DNA from: Bacteroidales bacterium | GTDB lineage: Bacteria > Bacteroidota > Bacteroidia > Bacteroidales > JAADJA01 | Length of the DNA: 42,744 bases | Direction of reading: 5' to 3' | Assembly (NCBI GenBank): GCA_020438135.1 | Contig: JAGQVF010000187.1 | Location: forward strand, 1-42,744 | Shown: positions 34,105 to 42,683 of the stretch, piece by piece | How the letters are laid out: each line of letters opens with the position of its first letter | How positions within the stretch are numbered: the first letter of the stretch is position 1 | Position numbers and translations under genes: made by a program | Notes under the pieces: generated by a model | What the model saw: only the letters and a program-made list of their open reading frames with translations | What the model was told of the DNA's origin: nothing | Database searches by the model: none

Positions 34105-34872
34105 TCACGATTTCTGAACAACGAGACTGGTTAACAGCTCAAAATCTTGCACGTCCAATTCTTCTGCTCTTCGTCTAAGAAGAATGTCGAGCTTTGAATC
34201 GGATTTAAAAGCATATCTGCTTAAAGCATTTTTTAATACTTTCCGACGTTGATTAAACGCAGTTTTCACCAATTCAAAAAACATCCGTTCATCACAAGTT
34301 AACTGCATTGTTGAATTTCTGCGAAGTCGAATCACAGCCGATTTCACTTTTGGTGGCGGAAAAAACACCCCTTCATTTACTGTGAATAAATATTCAATAT
34401 CAAAAAATGCCTGGATCAACACACTCAGTATTCCGTATTTTTTATTCCCTGGCGCAGAGGCAATTCGCTCTGCTACTTCCTTTTGAAACATGCCCACAAC
34501 CTCATCCACCTGATTTTTATGTTCAAGTATCTTAAATAAGATCTGGCTTGATATATTATAGGGGAAATTGCCGATCACAGAAAAACGATGCTGAAACAGA
34601 AGACTTAAATCGAGGGAAAGAAAATCATCCTCTATGATATTTTGCTGCAATCCGGGATAGGTCAGGCGCAGATATTCAGCAGATTCAGAATCGATTTCTA
34701 CCACCCTGAAATCCTTCACATCTTTGGCCATGATCAAAGCAGTTAAAATACCTTTTCCGGGTCCGATTTCGAGCAAATTTTCCATGGGAAACCGCAAGCT
34801 CTCAACAGTTTTTCGGGCAATATTTGGGTCCGTCAGAAAATGCTGGCCAAGATGTTTTTTGGGACGAACCAT
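34105..34872 (-). CDS. rsmA: 16S rRNA dimethyladenosine transferase RsmA (KsgA)
   Basis: RsmA dimethylates two adjacent adenines (A1518 and A1519 in E. coli numbering) near the 3' end of 16S rRNA during small-subunit assembly. The 255-residue protein opens with the family signature PKKHLGQHFLTDP, then the SAM motif LEIGPGKGILT, an acidic residue VEIDSESAEYL binding the ribose, and the catalytic NFPYN motif (the NxPY site). The C-terminal domain (about 180-255) with FNQRRKVLKNAL is complete. It lies 21 bases after the TPR gene and should be the last gene of the serS-TPR-rsmA unit. Its loss commonly gives kasugamycin resistance in other bacteria. Confidence 0.96.
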   Translation of the reverse strand: MVRPKKHLGQHFLTDPNIARKTVESLRFPMENLLEIGPGKGILTALIMAKDVKDFRVVEIDSESAEYLRLTYPGLQQNIIEDDFLSLDLSLLFQHRFSVIGNFPYNISSQILFKILEHKNQVDEVVGMFQKEVAERIASAPGNKKYGILSVLIQAFFDIEYLFTVNEGVFFPPPKVKSAVIRLRRNSTMQLTCDERMFFELVKTAFNQRRKVLKNALSRYAFKSDSKLDILLRRRAEELDVQDFELLTSLVVQKS

Positions 34873-34893
34873 GAGACTATACTACTTATAGGA

Positions 34894-36828
34894 TTAATTT
34901 GGATCGAGGTTAAAAAGGAACTTCTCCTCATCGGTAAGGGTCTCTTTTTCGAAGTCTCCCCTGAGCAACCTGAATTTTTTCCGGGCCTCAACCGTGTAAA
35001 GACTCGAAGGATAGTCATTCAATAGCTGCTGATAAAGTGTTCTTGCTTCTTCCTGATTATCCAAGTGATTTTCATATAAACCGGCCAACATAAACAATGC
35101 ATCATCGGCGGTAATATCCCATGAATAATCTGCGAGTAATTTCTTAAGCAACTCCGACGCTTCAACGTATTTACCCTGACTGATCCTGATTTCAGCTTTT
35201 TTCAGAAGAACTTCATCGAAAATCGGATGATAATCCGCGATTTCAAAAATCGAATCCAGGGTTGTAATGGCTTCTTCTTTCTGATTCCGGAACAAAAGCA
35301 GGTCGGCACGGGCATAATAATCAAGGCCTACTGTGGTTGAGTCAGGGTCGATGTTCTCACCGATCAAAACCGATAACCGTAAGGCATCATTGGCAATCTT
35401 TTTTGATGTAGCCGCTTTCAGGACATCCAACTGGGCCTTTGCCCATTCGTATTCTCCAATGTAAAAAGAAAGTTTGGCATTTTTATATTTGGCTTCAAAT
35501 CCGATCGGGTCGTGTTTAAAGGTTTTTTCAACCTGCGCGTAATAGAGTTTGGCATCCCAAACGTTTCCGGAGAGTAAAAGTACATCGGCCAGCTCTATTT
35601 TACAGGCGCAAACATTGATTTGCGAAGCATTCGGAATTTCAATGGCTTCGGTGAGTATTGCAATGGCTTCGGTTGGTTTGTCGAGATAGAATCCCTGCAA
35701 ATGCCCGAGATATTGCATGATGGTGATCGTATTTGCGTTTCTGCCAAAATCATCAAGGGCTAAAATGTATTCCTGTTCCAGTTGCAGAAGGTCAGATTCC
35801 TTGTAGTTATTCGAATTGGCGATTTTCAAATAATGAGAATAAAGCAATCCGATACGTGCATCGATGTAATAAATATTATCTTTCCCTTTTTTTAAAACAT
35901 ATCGATAAGCTTCTGCTGCCACATCATACTGCTTATTTGAAAGCGCTATATCAGCCAGTTCAAGCACGCGGTTCCCGCTTTCGCGCATACGCCTGTCGAT
36001 CGCTTCGGCCTGCTCAAGGGCCATCTGATAGTTTTCTTTCTGAATAGCCAGCCACATTAACATTTCAGAAAAATAAACCTTATTGGGATCCTTCTGAATT
36101 CTGGTTAACAACGCGACCCTCAGATATTCACCGACCTTATCCTCAGGATCATCATCCAATACACGTTGCAGTTTATTTTGTACGATTTGGGTATTCAAAT
36201 AATCAAAATCAACATAATCGAGGTAAGCATCAACCATTTTAGATAAATTCCCGGTTTGCCTGTAAAGATCACCCAGTTCAAGATAAAACGGGTATCCTGT
36301 GACTTCACTTCCCCTGATATAGACTTCAGCTGCATAATCAGGTTGCCCCCGGTAAAGAAATGCATTCGACAACTGAATAACCTGTGCTTTATTTTCATCA
36401 ATACTTCGCAGGGCCGACTCGAATTGCTTTTTTGCTTTTCCCTGGTCACCTGATTCACTATAAACATAACCCAGATCAACTTCATATTTCGCCAGTCCGG
36501 GATTTTCCCTGATTTGCTTTTTTACAAGTTTTTCGGCATCCTTAAATTCACCCAGTTCGATAAGGCAATACAAATAATAGGTGTAATAAACTGAATTGGG
36601 TTTCTCTTCATACAACTTTTCATACAGGATAATTGCCTTGTCATACTCACGGTTTCTGAAATACTGCGCAGCTAGTTGAATATCACTCTCCTCCTTCTCC
36701 TGTTTTACTTTACCCGGATGCGGAGGCGTTACTTCAACCGGCTTCAGTATTTTATCGATTTGAGAAAATAGCGGCGATCCAGTAATGAATAATCCAAAAA
36801 TTAAAATGTATGTAAGGATTTTCGACAT
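34894..36828 (-). CDS. Secreted tetratricopeptide-repeat protein
   Basis: The protein has 644 residues from the ATG at 36828, which gives a clear signal peptide (MSKILTYILIFGLFITGSPLFSQ); the frame opens 19 codons earlier. A short linker rich in Pro/Lys follows. Residues about 50-640 are a solenoid of TPR and TPR-like helical pairs, for example EYDKAIILYEKLYEEKPNS, GDQGKAKKQFESALRS and NQEEARTLYQQLLNDYPSS. The last repeats resemble those of the outer-membrane/YbgF-type assembly proteins. TPR solenoids bind partner proteins or peptidoglycan-associated complexes, but the partner is unknown. The gene is 65 bases after serS (8 with the longer start) and 21 before rsmA, so the three are probably co-transcribed. 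Confidence 0.88.
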   Translation of the reverse strand: MSKILTYILIFGLFITGSPLFSQIDKILKPVEVTPPHPGKVKQEKEESDIQLAAQYFRNREYDKAIILYEKLYEEKPNSVYYTYYLYCLIELGEFKDAEKLVKKQIRENPGLAKYEVDLGYVYSESGDQGKAKKQFESALRSIDENKAQVIQLSNAFLYRGQPDYAAEVYIRGSEVTGYPFYLELGDLYRQTGNLSKMVDAYLDYVDFDYLNTQIVQNKLQRVLDDDPEDKVGEYLRVALLTRIQKDPNKVYFSEMLMWLAIQKENYQMALEQAEAIDRRMRESGNRVLELADIALSNKQYDVAAEAYRYVLKKGKDNIYYIDARIGLLYSHYLKIANSNNYKESDLLQLEQEYILALDDFGRNANTITIMQYLGHLQGFYLDKPTEAIAILTEAIEIPNASQINVCACKIELADVLLLSGNVWDAKLYYAQVEKTFKHDPIGFEAKYKNAKLSFYIGEYEWAKAQLDVLKAATSKKIANDALRLSVLIGENIDPDSTTVGLDYYARADLLLFRNQKEEAITTLDSIFEIADYHPIFDEVLLKKAEIRISQGKYVEASELLKKLLADYSWDITADDALFMLAGLYENHLDNQEEARTLYQQLLNDYPSSLYTVEARKKFRLLRGDFEKETLTDEEKFLFNLDPN

Positions 36829-36893
36829 ATTGCTTTTCACAGACTTGAAAACGTCTGTTTCATATTGTTTATTTTCAGTAAACAACCCCCGTT

Positions 36894-38162
36894 TCAGATT
36901 GTTTCGAAACCGGTATATGGTACCAGCACTTCAGGGATTTTTATTCCGTTTTCGGTTTGATTGTTTTCGAGCAGGGCAGCAACGATACGGGGAAGTGCCA
37001 ACGCACTGCCGTTTAATGTGTGGACCAGTTGCGATACACCGTTTTCGTCTTTGAACCTGAGTTTCATCCGGTTGGCCTGAAAACTCTCAAAATTTGAAAC
37101 GGAGCTCACTTCGAGCCATCTTTTTTGTGCTGCCGAATACACTTCAAAGTCATAGGTAAGTGCTGATGTAAAACTCAGATCACCACCGCACAGTCGTAGT
37201 ATCCTGAATGGAAGTTCAAGATCGCGAACCAGTGAAGCAACGTGTTCACGCATTTCTTCAAGCACTTTGTAAGAACCTTCGGGATGAACGATATGAACGA
37301 TCTCCACTTTGTCGAACTGATGCAATCGGTTGAGGCCGCGAACATGCGCTCCCCACGATCCTGCTTCTCTTCTGAAACAGGAAGAATAAGCCGCATTTTT
37401 GATTGGCAGATCGGTTGCCTTTAGCAATTCATTCCGGTAAATATTGGTGATGGGCACTTCTGCAGTCGGCACCAGGTAGAGGTTATCACCTTCCAGTTTA
37501 TACATTTGCCCGTCCTTGTCGGGTAGTTGCCCGGTGCCATATCCTGAATCTTCATTCACCATCAATGGAGGCTGGAACTCTACGTAACCGGCATCCAGTG
37601 CTCTATCGAGAAAAAAGTTGATCAACGCCCGTTGAAGCTTCGCTCCTTTGCCTTTATAAAATGGAAATCCGGCGCCGGTCACTTTATTCCCCAGGTTAAA
37701 ATCAATGATGTCGTATTGGGTAATGAGCTCCCAGTGAGGCAAAGCATTTTCAGGAAGTTCAGGGATTTCTCCTTCTTGTTCAACCACTTCATTATCCTCC
37801 TCTCCTTTTCCTGGAGGCACCGAATCATGCGGGATGTTCGGGATCAGGATCAACTGATCGTGAAGTGCTTTGGTAACGATCTCCAGTTCCTCATTGAGGG
37901 ATTTGGTCTGGCTTTTTAGTTCGGCGGTTTTGGCCTTCATCTGTTCAGCTTCATCGCGTTTACCTTCTTTGTACAACCTACCGATATCCTTCGACAAAGC
38001 ATTGGCCTCTGCCAAACCTTCATCCAATTCCTTTTGTGTTTTGCGTCTCTTTTCATCCAGATCAATCACAGCATCAATGATGATGGCTGCATCAAAATTC
38101 TTGACTTTTAATCTTTTTACAACTTCGTCCCTGTTTTCCCTGATAAAATTAACCTGTAACAT
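36894..38162 (-). CDS. serS: Seryl-tRNA synthetase
   Basis: This class II aminoacyl-tRNA synthetase charges tRNA-Ser with serine using ATP. The 422-residue protein has the long N-terminal coiled-coil arm that contacts tRNA-Ser (about 30-100). The class II motif 2 is in FRREAGSWGAHVRGLNRLHQ, and motif 3 is GSALALPRIVAALLENNQ. The serine-binding TAEVPITN segment is also present. Length is normal. The upstream promoter is suggested at 38183-38190. The gene starts a probable unit with the TPR protein and rsmA. Confidence 0.97.
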   Translation of the reverse strand: MLQVNFIRENRDEVVKRLKVKNFDAAIIIDAVIDLDEKRRKTQKELDEGLAEANALSKDIGRLYKEGKRDEAEQMKAKTAELKSQTKSLNEELEIVTKALHDQLILIPNIPHDSVPPGKGEEDNEVVEQEGEIPELPENALPHWELITQYDIIDFNLGNKVTGAGFPFYKGKGAKLQRALINFFLDRALDAGYVEFQPPLMVNEDSGYGTGQLPDKDGQMYKLEGDNLYLVPTAEVPITNIYRNELLKATDLPIKNAAYSSCFRREAGSWGAHVRGLNRLHQFDKVEIVHIVHPEGSYKVLEEMREHVASLVRDLELPFRILRLCGGDLSFTSALTYDFEVYSAAQKRWLEVSSVSNFESFQANRMKLRFKDENGVSQLVHTLNGSALALPRIVAALLENNQTENGIKIPEVLVPYTGFETI

Positions 38163-38182
38163 ATGCTTTGATTTTAAGCATG

Positions 38183-38190
38183 CAAAAGTA
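38183..38190 (-). promoter_or_regulatory. Candidate -7 box of the serS promoter
   Basis: The minus strand reads TACTTTTG, a full match to TAnnTTTG, about 20 bases before the serS start. No TTTG is present at the usual -33 distance. Confidence 0.35.
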
Positions 38191-38372
38191 GTGTTTTCAT
38201 TTGAGTATTAAAGCCCTCCACCACAATCCGTATAGAATGAAATGTGTGGTGTGATTTACCTATTTTGTAAAAATTAAAGGACACCAAAATCCAGGTAAAC
38301 TTTCATAAGTTTTAATATTTCAGCTATTTAGATTCATGGCACTTATATAGATGATCCCGGCAAAAAACAGAT

Positions 38373-39896
38373 ATGCAAAAAGCAATTCGGTTTACATTTA
38401 TTGCGCTTTTGTTATTTGGGATTATAACTGCAGTAGTTATTTGGCCGGTATATGGCTTTTCTGTTTTGGCAATAGGGATACTTGCAATTGGTATTTATGA
38501 TATCGCTCAGAAACAGCATACCATTCTCCGGAATTTCCCGGTAATTGGTCACATGCGGTATTTGCTTGAACTGGTCGCCCCCGAAATTCATCAATATTTT
38601 ATTGAAAGTGATACGGACGGAAAACCGATCGACAGAAACCACAGAGCATACATTTACGAGCGGGCCAAACTTGTAAATGCAACTCACCCCTTCGGCACCG
38701 AACTCGAAGTATATGAAGAAAACTATGAATGGATGCAGCACAGCATTTATCCTTCTTCTCAATTTGATAAAATACCGAGGGTAGTGATCGGTGGTCCTGA
38801 ATGCAAACAGCCTTACCGAGCAAGTTTGTTAAATATTTCGGCCATGAGTTTTGGAGCTTTGAGCAGCAATGCTATTAAAGCGCTCAACCTGGGAGCCAAA
38901 GCCGGAAATTTTTACCACAATACTGGGGAAGGGGGCATATCAAAATATCATCTTCAGGGAGGCGACCTGGTGTACGAAGTAGGAACCGGCTATTTTGGTT
39001 GCAGGACAGAAGACGGTCATTTTTCAGAAGATAAATTTAAACAACAGGCCGGAAGACCCGAAGTAAAAATGATAGAGCTTAAACTTTCGCAGGGAGCTAA
39101 GCCCGGTCATGGCGGAATACTTCCAGCCAAAAAAAATAACCGCGAAATTGCTGAGATCCGCGGTGTTGAACCCCACACCACCGTTTGGTCACCTCCAGGT
39201 CATTCAGCCTTTGATGATGCTAAAGGATTGTTGCAATTTATTACAAAGATGAGGGATCTGTCAGGAGGAAAACCGGTAGGATTTAAGCTATGCGTAGGAA
39301 GCAAAGGAGAATTCGAGCAAATCTGTAAGGAAATGGCCCGAACCGGATTAAAGCCCGATTTTATTACCGTTGACGGAGCCGAAGGAGGTACAGGTGCCGC
39401 CCCCATCGATTTTTCCAATTATGTGGGAATGCCCTGGGAACAGGGGCTCATTTTTGTAGTCGATTGCTTAAATGGATACGACCTGAAAAAGGACATCAGG
39501 GTGATCACTGCCACGAAGATCATAACGGCGTTTAATATTTTTAAAGCGATCAGCCTGGGTGCCGATCTCTGCAATTCGGCCCGGGGAATGATGCTGGCGC
39601 TGGGTTGTATTCAGGCCCTCAGGTGCGACACCAACAACTGCCCCACCGGCGTAACCTCCAACAAACCCAAGTTTAAGCGCGGACTGGTGGTGGAGGAAAA
39701 ATACAAAAGGGTGAAAAACTATCAGCACGAAACCCTGAGTGATTTCGCATCGCTGTTTGCAGCATCCGGTTGTACAGAACTGGATCAGCTCAACAGAAGT
39801 TTTGTGTATAAACAAATCAACAACAAAACGGTGCCCTTCAGCGAAATCTATCCCGAAGTGGCGCAGGGTTCCTATTTGCAAAATTTAATGACATAA
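38373..39896 (+). CDS. Membrane-anchored FMN/[3Fe-4S] glutamate-synthase-like protein (YerD type)
   Basis: This 507-residue protein has two N-terminal membrane segments (about 6-26 and 28-44), then the FMN/2-oxoglutarate barrel of the GltB large subunit. Barrel signatures are ISAMSFGALSSNAIKALN, GAKPGHGGILPAKK and DFITVDGAEGGTGAAP. The three cysteines of the [3Fe-4S] cluster of glutamate synthase are retained with the exact spacing C-x5-C-x4-C (C412, C418, C423). The N-terminal glutaminase domain and the C-terminal glucan-like domain are absent, so it cannot make ammonia from glutamine itself. YerD of B. subtilis has a similar layout; its function is not settled. The gene starts 210 bases after serS (divergent) and ends 4 bases before a PoxB-like gene, so the two are surely co-transcribed. 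Confidence 0.9.
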   Translation: MQKAIRFTFIALLLFGIITAVVIWPVYGFSVLAIGILAIGIYDIAQKQHTILRNFPVIGHMRYLLELVAPEIHQYFIESDTDGKPIDRNHRAYIYERAKLVNATHPFGTELEVYEENYEWMQHSIYPSSQFDKIPRVVIGGPECKQPYRASLLNISAMSFGALSSNAIKALNLGAKAGNFYHNTGEGGISKYHLQGGDLVYEVGTGYFGCRTEDGHFSEDKFKQQAGRPEVKMIELKLSQGAKPGHGGILPAKKNNREIAEIRGVEPHTTVWSPPGHSAFDDAKGLLQFITKMRDLSGGKPVGFKLCVGSKGEFEQICKEMARTGLKPDFITVDGAEGGTGAAPIDFSNYVGMPWEQGLIFVVDCLNGYDLKKDIRVITATKIITAFNIFKAISLGADLCNSARGMMLALGCIQALRCDTNNCPTGVTSNKPKFKRGLVVEEKYKRVKNYQHETLSDFASLFAASGCTELDQLNRSFVYKQINNKTVPFSEIYPEVAQGSYLQNLMT

Positions 39897-39900
39897 AAAG

Positions 39901-41574
39901 ATGAAGTTCCTATATAGTAAGATGATTGAGATCTTGTCGCAACACAATGTTGAACATATTTTCGGAATCGTTGGGGATGCCATCAATCCTATGGTGGAAG
40001 CGATAAGAAAGCAGGACAAGATAAAATTTATTCACATGGTGCATGAAGAATCCGGGGCCTTTGCGGCGAGTGCTGCATCAAAACTCACCGGTAATCTTCA
40101 GGTCTGTGCCGGTACGGTAGGTCCGGGAGCCATACATTTATTAAATGGTTTATATGATGCGAAAAAGGATCATACCCCGGTTTTGGCAATTCTGGGACAG
40201 GTGCCAACCCCTTTCATCGGCACGGATTATCACCAGGAAGTTCACCTTGCATCGGTGTTTGAGCATGTTGCGGTATACTCCGCTGAAATTACCGACAAAA
40301 GCCAGTTTCCGTATGTTTTTTCAGAAGCATGCAATACGGCTATTGGTGAAAAAGGGGTTTCCGTTATTATTATTCCGCATAACATCGGTTCTGTAAAGGT
40401 GGAAGATGAAAAATCGGGTGTTATCGAAAAAGAAGAGATGGGTATGATCAATCCCCGCCCGGAAAGACTCAGGAAAGTGATCGACCTGATAAACACGGAA
40501 GAATCGATCTCCATCCTGGCAGGAGAAGGATGCCGTAACAGCAAAGAGGAAGTACTGGCTCTGGCGCGGAAAATCAATGCCCCCATCATTACCAGTTTAC
40601 GTGCAAAGGATATTTTTCACTACCGTGACGAAATGGTTGCCGGAGGTTTAGGACTTTTAGGCAGCAGAAGCGGAGTGTATGCCATGAACGAATGCGATGT
40701 TCTGCTTGTTCTCGGTTCCGACTTTCCTTACAGGGATTGGTATAACCAAGAGGCACAAATCGTTATGATCGACAACAAAGCTTCTGCGATGGGACACCGG
40801 GTAAACGACATTTACACGGTTCATTCGGATGTGCTTCCTGCTGTGGAAATTCTTTTGAATAATGTCGAAATTAAAAAAGACAAGATTCATTTAGATGAAA
40901 CCCTGAAAACAAAAAAACTGTGGGACAAATTCCTTCACTGGCAGGAATCTGCTGATCGTAGCAAGGATACCATACATCCGCAAACCCTTTCGAAAACCAT
41001 TTCGGAGGTAGCTGACCACAATGCCATTTTTACCTGCGACACCGGTGAGGTTACGGCCTGGGCAGCACGGCATTTGTATTTAAGGGGTGAACAGAGGTTT
41101 TCCGCCAGTTTTAACCTGGCGAGTATGGCTTATGCCATGCCGGCAGCCATCGGGGCCAGCCTTACTTATCCCGATCGGCAGGTGATCTCGCTTTCAGGAG
41201 ACGGAGGTTTTAATATGTTGATGGGTGACTTCCTCACTGCCATCAAATACAAACTCCCGATCAAGGTGGTTATCTTTAACAACCATAAACTGGGATTGAT
41301 AAAAAATGAACAGGAAGTGGAGGGTTACCCTGAATTTGAAACCGGTCTTGTTAATCCCGAATATAAATTATTGGCTGAAGCACTGGGTGGTAAAGGATTT
41401 AAAGTGACCAAACCCACCGATCTTGAAATTACATTAAAAGAAGCATTTACGTTGCATGAGCCGGTCATTGTTGATGTGGAGATAAATCCGGATGAGTTGA
41501 CCCTGCCCCCGAAAATAACCGCAAAACAGGCAATGGGATTCGGGTTGGCCAAGATCAAAGAGTTGTTTGAATAA
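39901..41574 (+). CDS. poxB: Pyruvate oxidase / pyruvate:quinone oxidoreductase-like thiamine-dependent enzyme
   Basis: PoxB-type enzymes oxidatively decarboxylate pyruvate to acetate and CO2 using thiamine diphosphate (ThDP) and FAD. The catalytic Glu that activates ThDP is E49 in HMVHEESGAFAAS. QVCAGTVGPG and NGLYDAKKDHTPVLAI follow as in E. coli PoxB, and the ThDP-binding motif is GDGGFNMLMGDF to IFNN. The central domain should bind FAD. The sequence ends at FGLAKIKELFE, about where E. coli PoxB has its conserved QAKGF region, so the E. coli-type membrane-binding tail is missing. The 557-residue length fits this. It starts 4 bases after the FMN/[3Fe-4S] gene, and a terminator follows. Related enzymes such as acetolactate synthase are less likely from the PoxB-like signature. 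Confidence 0.82.
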   Translation: MKFLYSKMIEILSQHNVEHIFGIVGDAINPMVEAIRKQDKIKFIHMVHEESGAFAASAASKLTGNLQVCAGTVGPGAIHLLNGLYDAKKDHTPVLAILGQVPTPFIGTDYHQEVHLASVFEHVAVYSAEITDKSQFPYVFSEACNTAIGEKGVSVIIIPHNIGSVKVEDEKSGVIEKEEMGMINPRPERLRKVIDLINTEESISILAGEGCRNSKEEVLALARKINAPIITSLRAKDIFHYRDEMVAGGLGLLGSRSGVYAMNECDVLLVLGSDFPYRDWYNQEAQIVMIDNKASAMGHRVNDIYTVHSDVLPAVEILLNNVEIKKDKIHLDETLKTKKLWDKFLHWQESADRSKDTIHPQTLSKTISEVADHNAIFTCDTGEVTAWAARHLYLRGEQRFSASFNLASMAYAMPAAIGASLTYPDRQVISLSGDGGFNMLMGDFLTAIKYKLPIKVVIFNNHKLGLIKNEQEVEGYPEFETGLVNPEYKLLAEALGGKGFKVTKPTDLEITLKEAFTLHEPVIVDVEINPDELTLPPKITAKQAMGFGLAKIKELFE

Positions 41575-41610
41575 AAAAATCTCCCCTGTGTAGCACAGGA
41601 GAGATTTTCC
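41572..41610. terminator. Bidirectional terminator between poxB and rpmA
   Basis: Arms AAAATCTC-CCCTGTG and CACAGGA-GAGATTTT pair with one bulged/mismatched position around a TAG loop. A-tract and T-tract on both sides let it work for both converging genes. Confidence 0.8.
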
Positions 41611-41632
41611 AGTTTTCAATCACCCTGACGGG

Positions 41633-41908
41633 TTAATTTGCTTGTTCTGCGTCTTCGAGCGGAATCACGTTCACGTAAGACTTATCGTCTTTCCTTCGCC
41701 TGAAATTCACTGTTCCGTCAACCAAAGCATACAGGGTATGATCTTTACCAATCCCCACATTTTCACCCGGGTTATGTTTTGTTCCTCGCTGTCTGATCAA
41801 AATATTCCCTGCTTTCGCAAATTGACCGCCATATATTTTTACGCCTAAACGTTTACTTTCCGATTCTCTTCCGTTTCTTGAGCTACCAACTCCTTTTTTG
41901 TGTGCCAT
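41633..41908 (-). CDS. rpmA: Ribosomal protein bL27
   Basis: This 91-residue large-subunit protein reaches the peptidyl transferase centre with its N-terminal tail. It starts [20 protein letters not shown], the conserved beginning, with no cleavable extension of the Firmicutes kind. [18 protein letters not shown] and [16 protein letters not shown] are the core signatures. It lies 49 bases after bL21 as usual, so the pair forms the rplU-rpmA operon, ended by the bidirectional terminator. Confidence 0.98.
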   Translation of the reverse strand: MAHKKGVGSSRNGRESESKRLGVKIYGGQFAKAGNILIRQRGTKHNPGENVGIGKDHTLYALVDGTVNFRRRKDDKSYVNVIPLEDAEQAN

Positions 41909-41957
41909 AGCTTTTTAATTTAGATTGTCGATTTTTAGATGGACAATGTATTTCTGA

Positions 41958-42617
41958 TTACTTTTTTTCTTCGCTGTCTTCGGATTTCTTGTCAGCCTTT
42001 TTATCTTCGGCTTTTTCTTCCGTTTTTTCAGCTTTTTGGGTCTCATTTTCTTCAGAAGCTTTTGCTGTTGCTGTCTCCTTTTTGGCTTCAGCTTTAGGCT
42101 CTTCCTGTTTTGTTTCCTTTTCTGCTTTTGGTTCAGCAGCTTTGGTCTCTTTCTTTGTTTCTGCCTTGGGCTCTTCCTTTTTAACTTCCGCTTTGGGCTC
42201 TTCTTTTTTGGCTTCAGCTTTCGGTGTTTCCTTTTTCGGTTCAGCCTTTGGAGCTTCTTTTTTTGCTTCTGCTTTTGGTTCCTCTTTCTTAGCAGCTTTT
42301 TTGGCACCGGTAACAATATCTTCAATCACCAGTTTGCTGAGGAATTGACGGTGGCCGTTTTCCTTCTGGTATCCTTTTCTGCGTTTTTTGTGGAAAACGA
42401 TCACTTTGTCGCCTTTCATATGCTCAACGATCCGGGCTTTCACCAACACACCGTCGACCATTGGATTTCCTATATCGATTTTTCCGTCGTTGTCAAAAAA
42501 CAGCACGTTGTCGAACTCGATGGTTGATCCGGCTTCGCCTTCCAAACGGTGAACAAAGATCTCCTGTTCTTTCTCGACTTTAAACTGTTGCCCTGCTATT
42601 TCTACTATTGCGTACAT
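41958..42617 (-). CDS. rplU: Ribosomal protein bL21 with a long repetitive C-terminal tail
   Basis: bL21 binds 23S rRNA in the large subunit. Residues 1-103 are a normal bL21: MYAIVEIAGQQFKVEKEQ at the start and FHKKRRKGYQKENGHRQ before the end. The tail of 116 residues (104-219) is composed almost only of Lys, Glu, Ala, Pro and Thr. It contains five consecutive nine-residue units of the form KKExPKAEx (residues 110-154), then a looser Lys/Glu-rich stretch. It is probably disordered and alternates strong positive and negative charge. I chose the ATG at 42617, since the frame opens 13 codons earlier outside the conserved start. Most bL21 proteins lack this tail. Confidence 0.96.
   Translation of the reverse strand: MYAIVEIAGQQFKVEKEQEIFVHRLEGEAGSTIEFDNVLFFDNDGKIDIGNPMVDGVLVKARIVEHMKGDKVIVFHKKRRKGYQKENGHRQFLSKLVIEDIVTGAKKAAKKEEPKAEAKKEAPKAEPKKETPKAEAKKEEPKAEVKKEEPKAETKKETKAAEPKAEKETKQEEPKAEAKKETATAKASEENETQKAEKTEEKAEDKKADKKSEDSEEKK
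42156..42290 (-). repeat. Five 27-base tandem units encoding the bL21 tail
   Basis: The five consecutive units of nine codons (KKEEPKAEA, KKEAPKAEP, KKETPKAEA, KKEEPKAEV, KKEEPKAET) fill 135 bases in frame. Such in-frame tandem repeats can gain or lose units by slippage without shifting the frame. Confidence 0.85.
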
Positions 42618-42653
42618 TGTATATAAAATTCTTTGTTGCTGAAAAATGGAGTG

Positions 42654-42683
42654 CAAAATTAGAAAAATTTTTTAACGTGCAAA
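42654..42683 (-). promoter_or_regulatory. Promoter of the rplU-rpmA operon
   Basis: Minus-strand TTTG (42683-42680), an 18-base spacer and TAATTTTG (42661-42654) match both Bacteroidota promoter elements at near-ideal spacing. The start codon of rplU is 36 bases further. Confidence 0.75.

Noticed and set aside
38219-38251. CACCACA/TGTGGTG inverted repeat upstream of the FMN protein gene
   Set aside because: The loop is about 19 bases and no T tract or promoter element is aligned with it, so it could be chance.
41915-42348. Long frames in other reading frames of the bL21 tail (Lys/Arg-rich on the minus strand, Ser/Ala/Phe-rich on the plus strand)
   Set aside because: Low-complexity repeats keep all frames open; these are shadows of the KKExPKAEx repeat, not genes.
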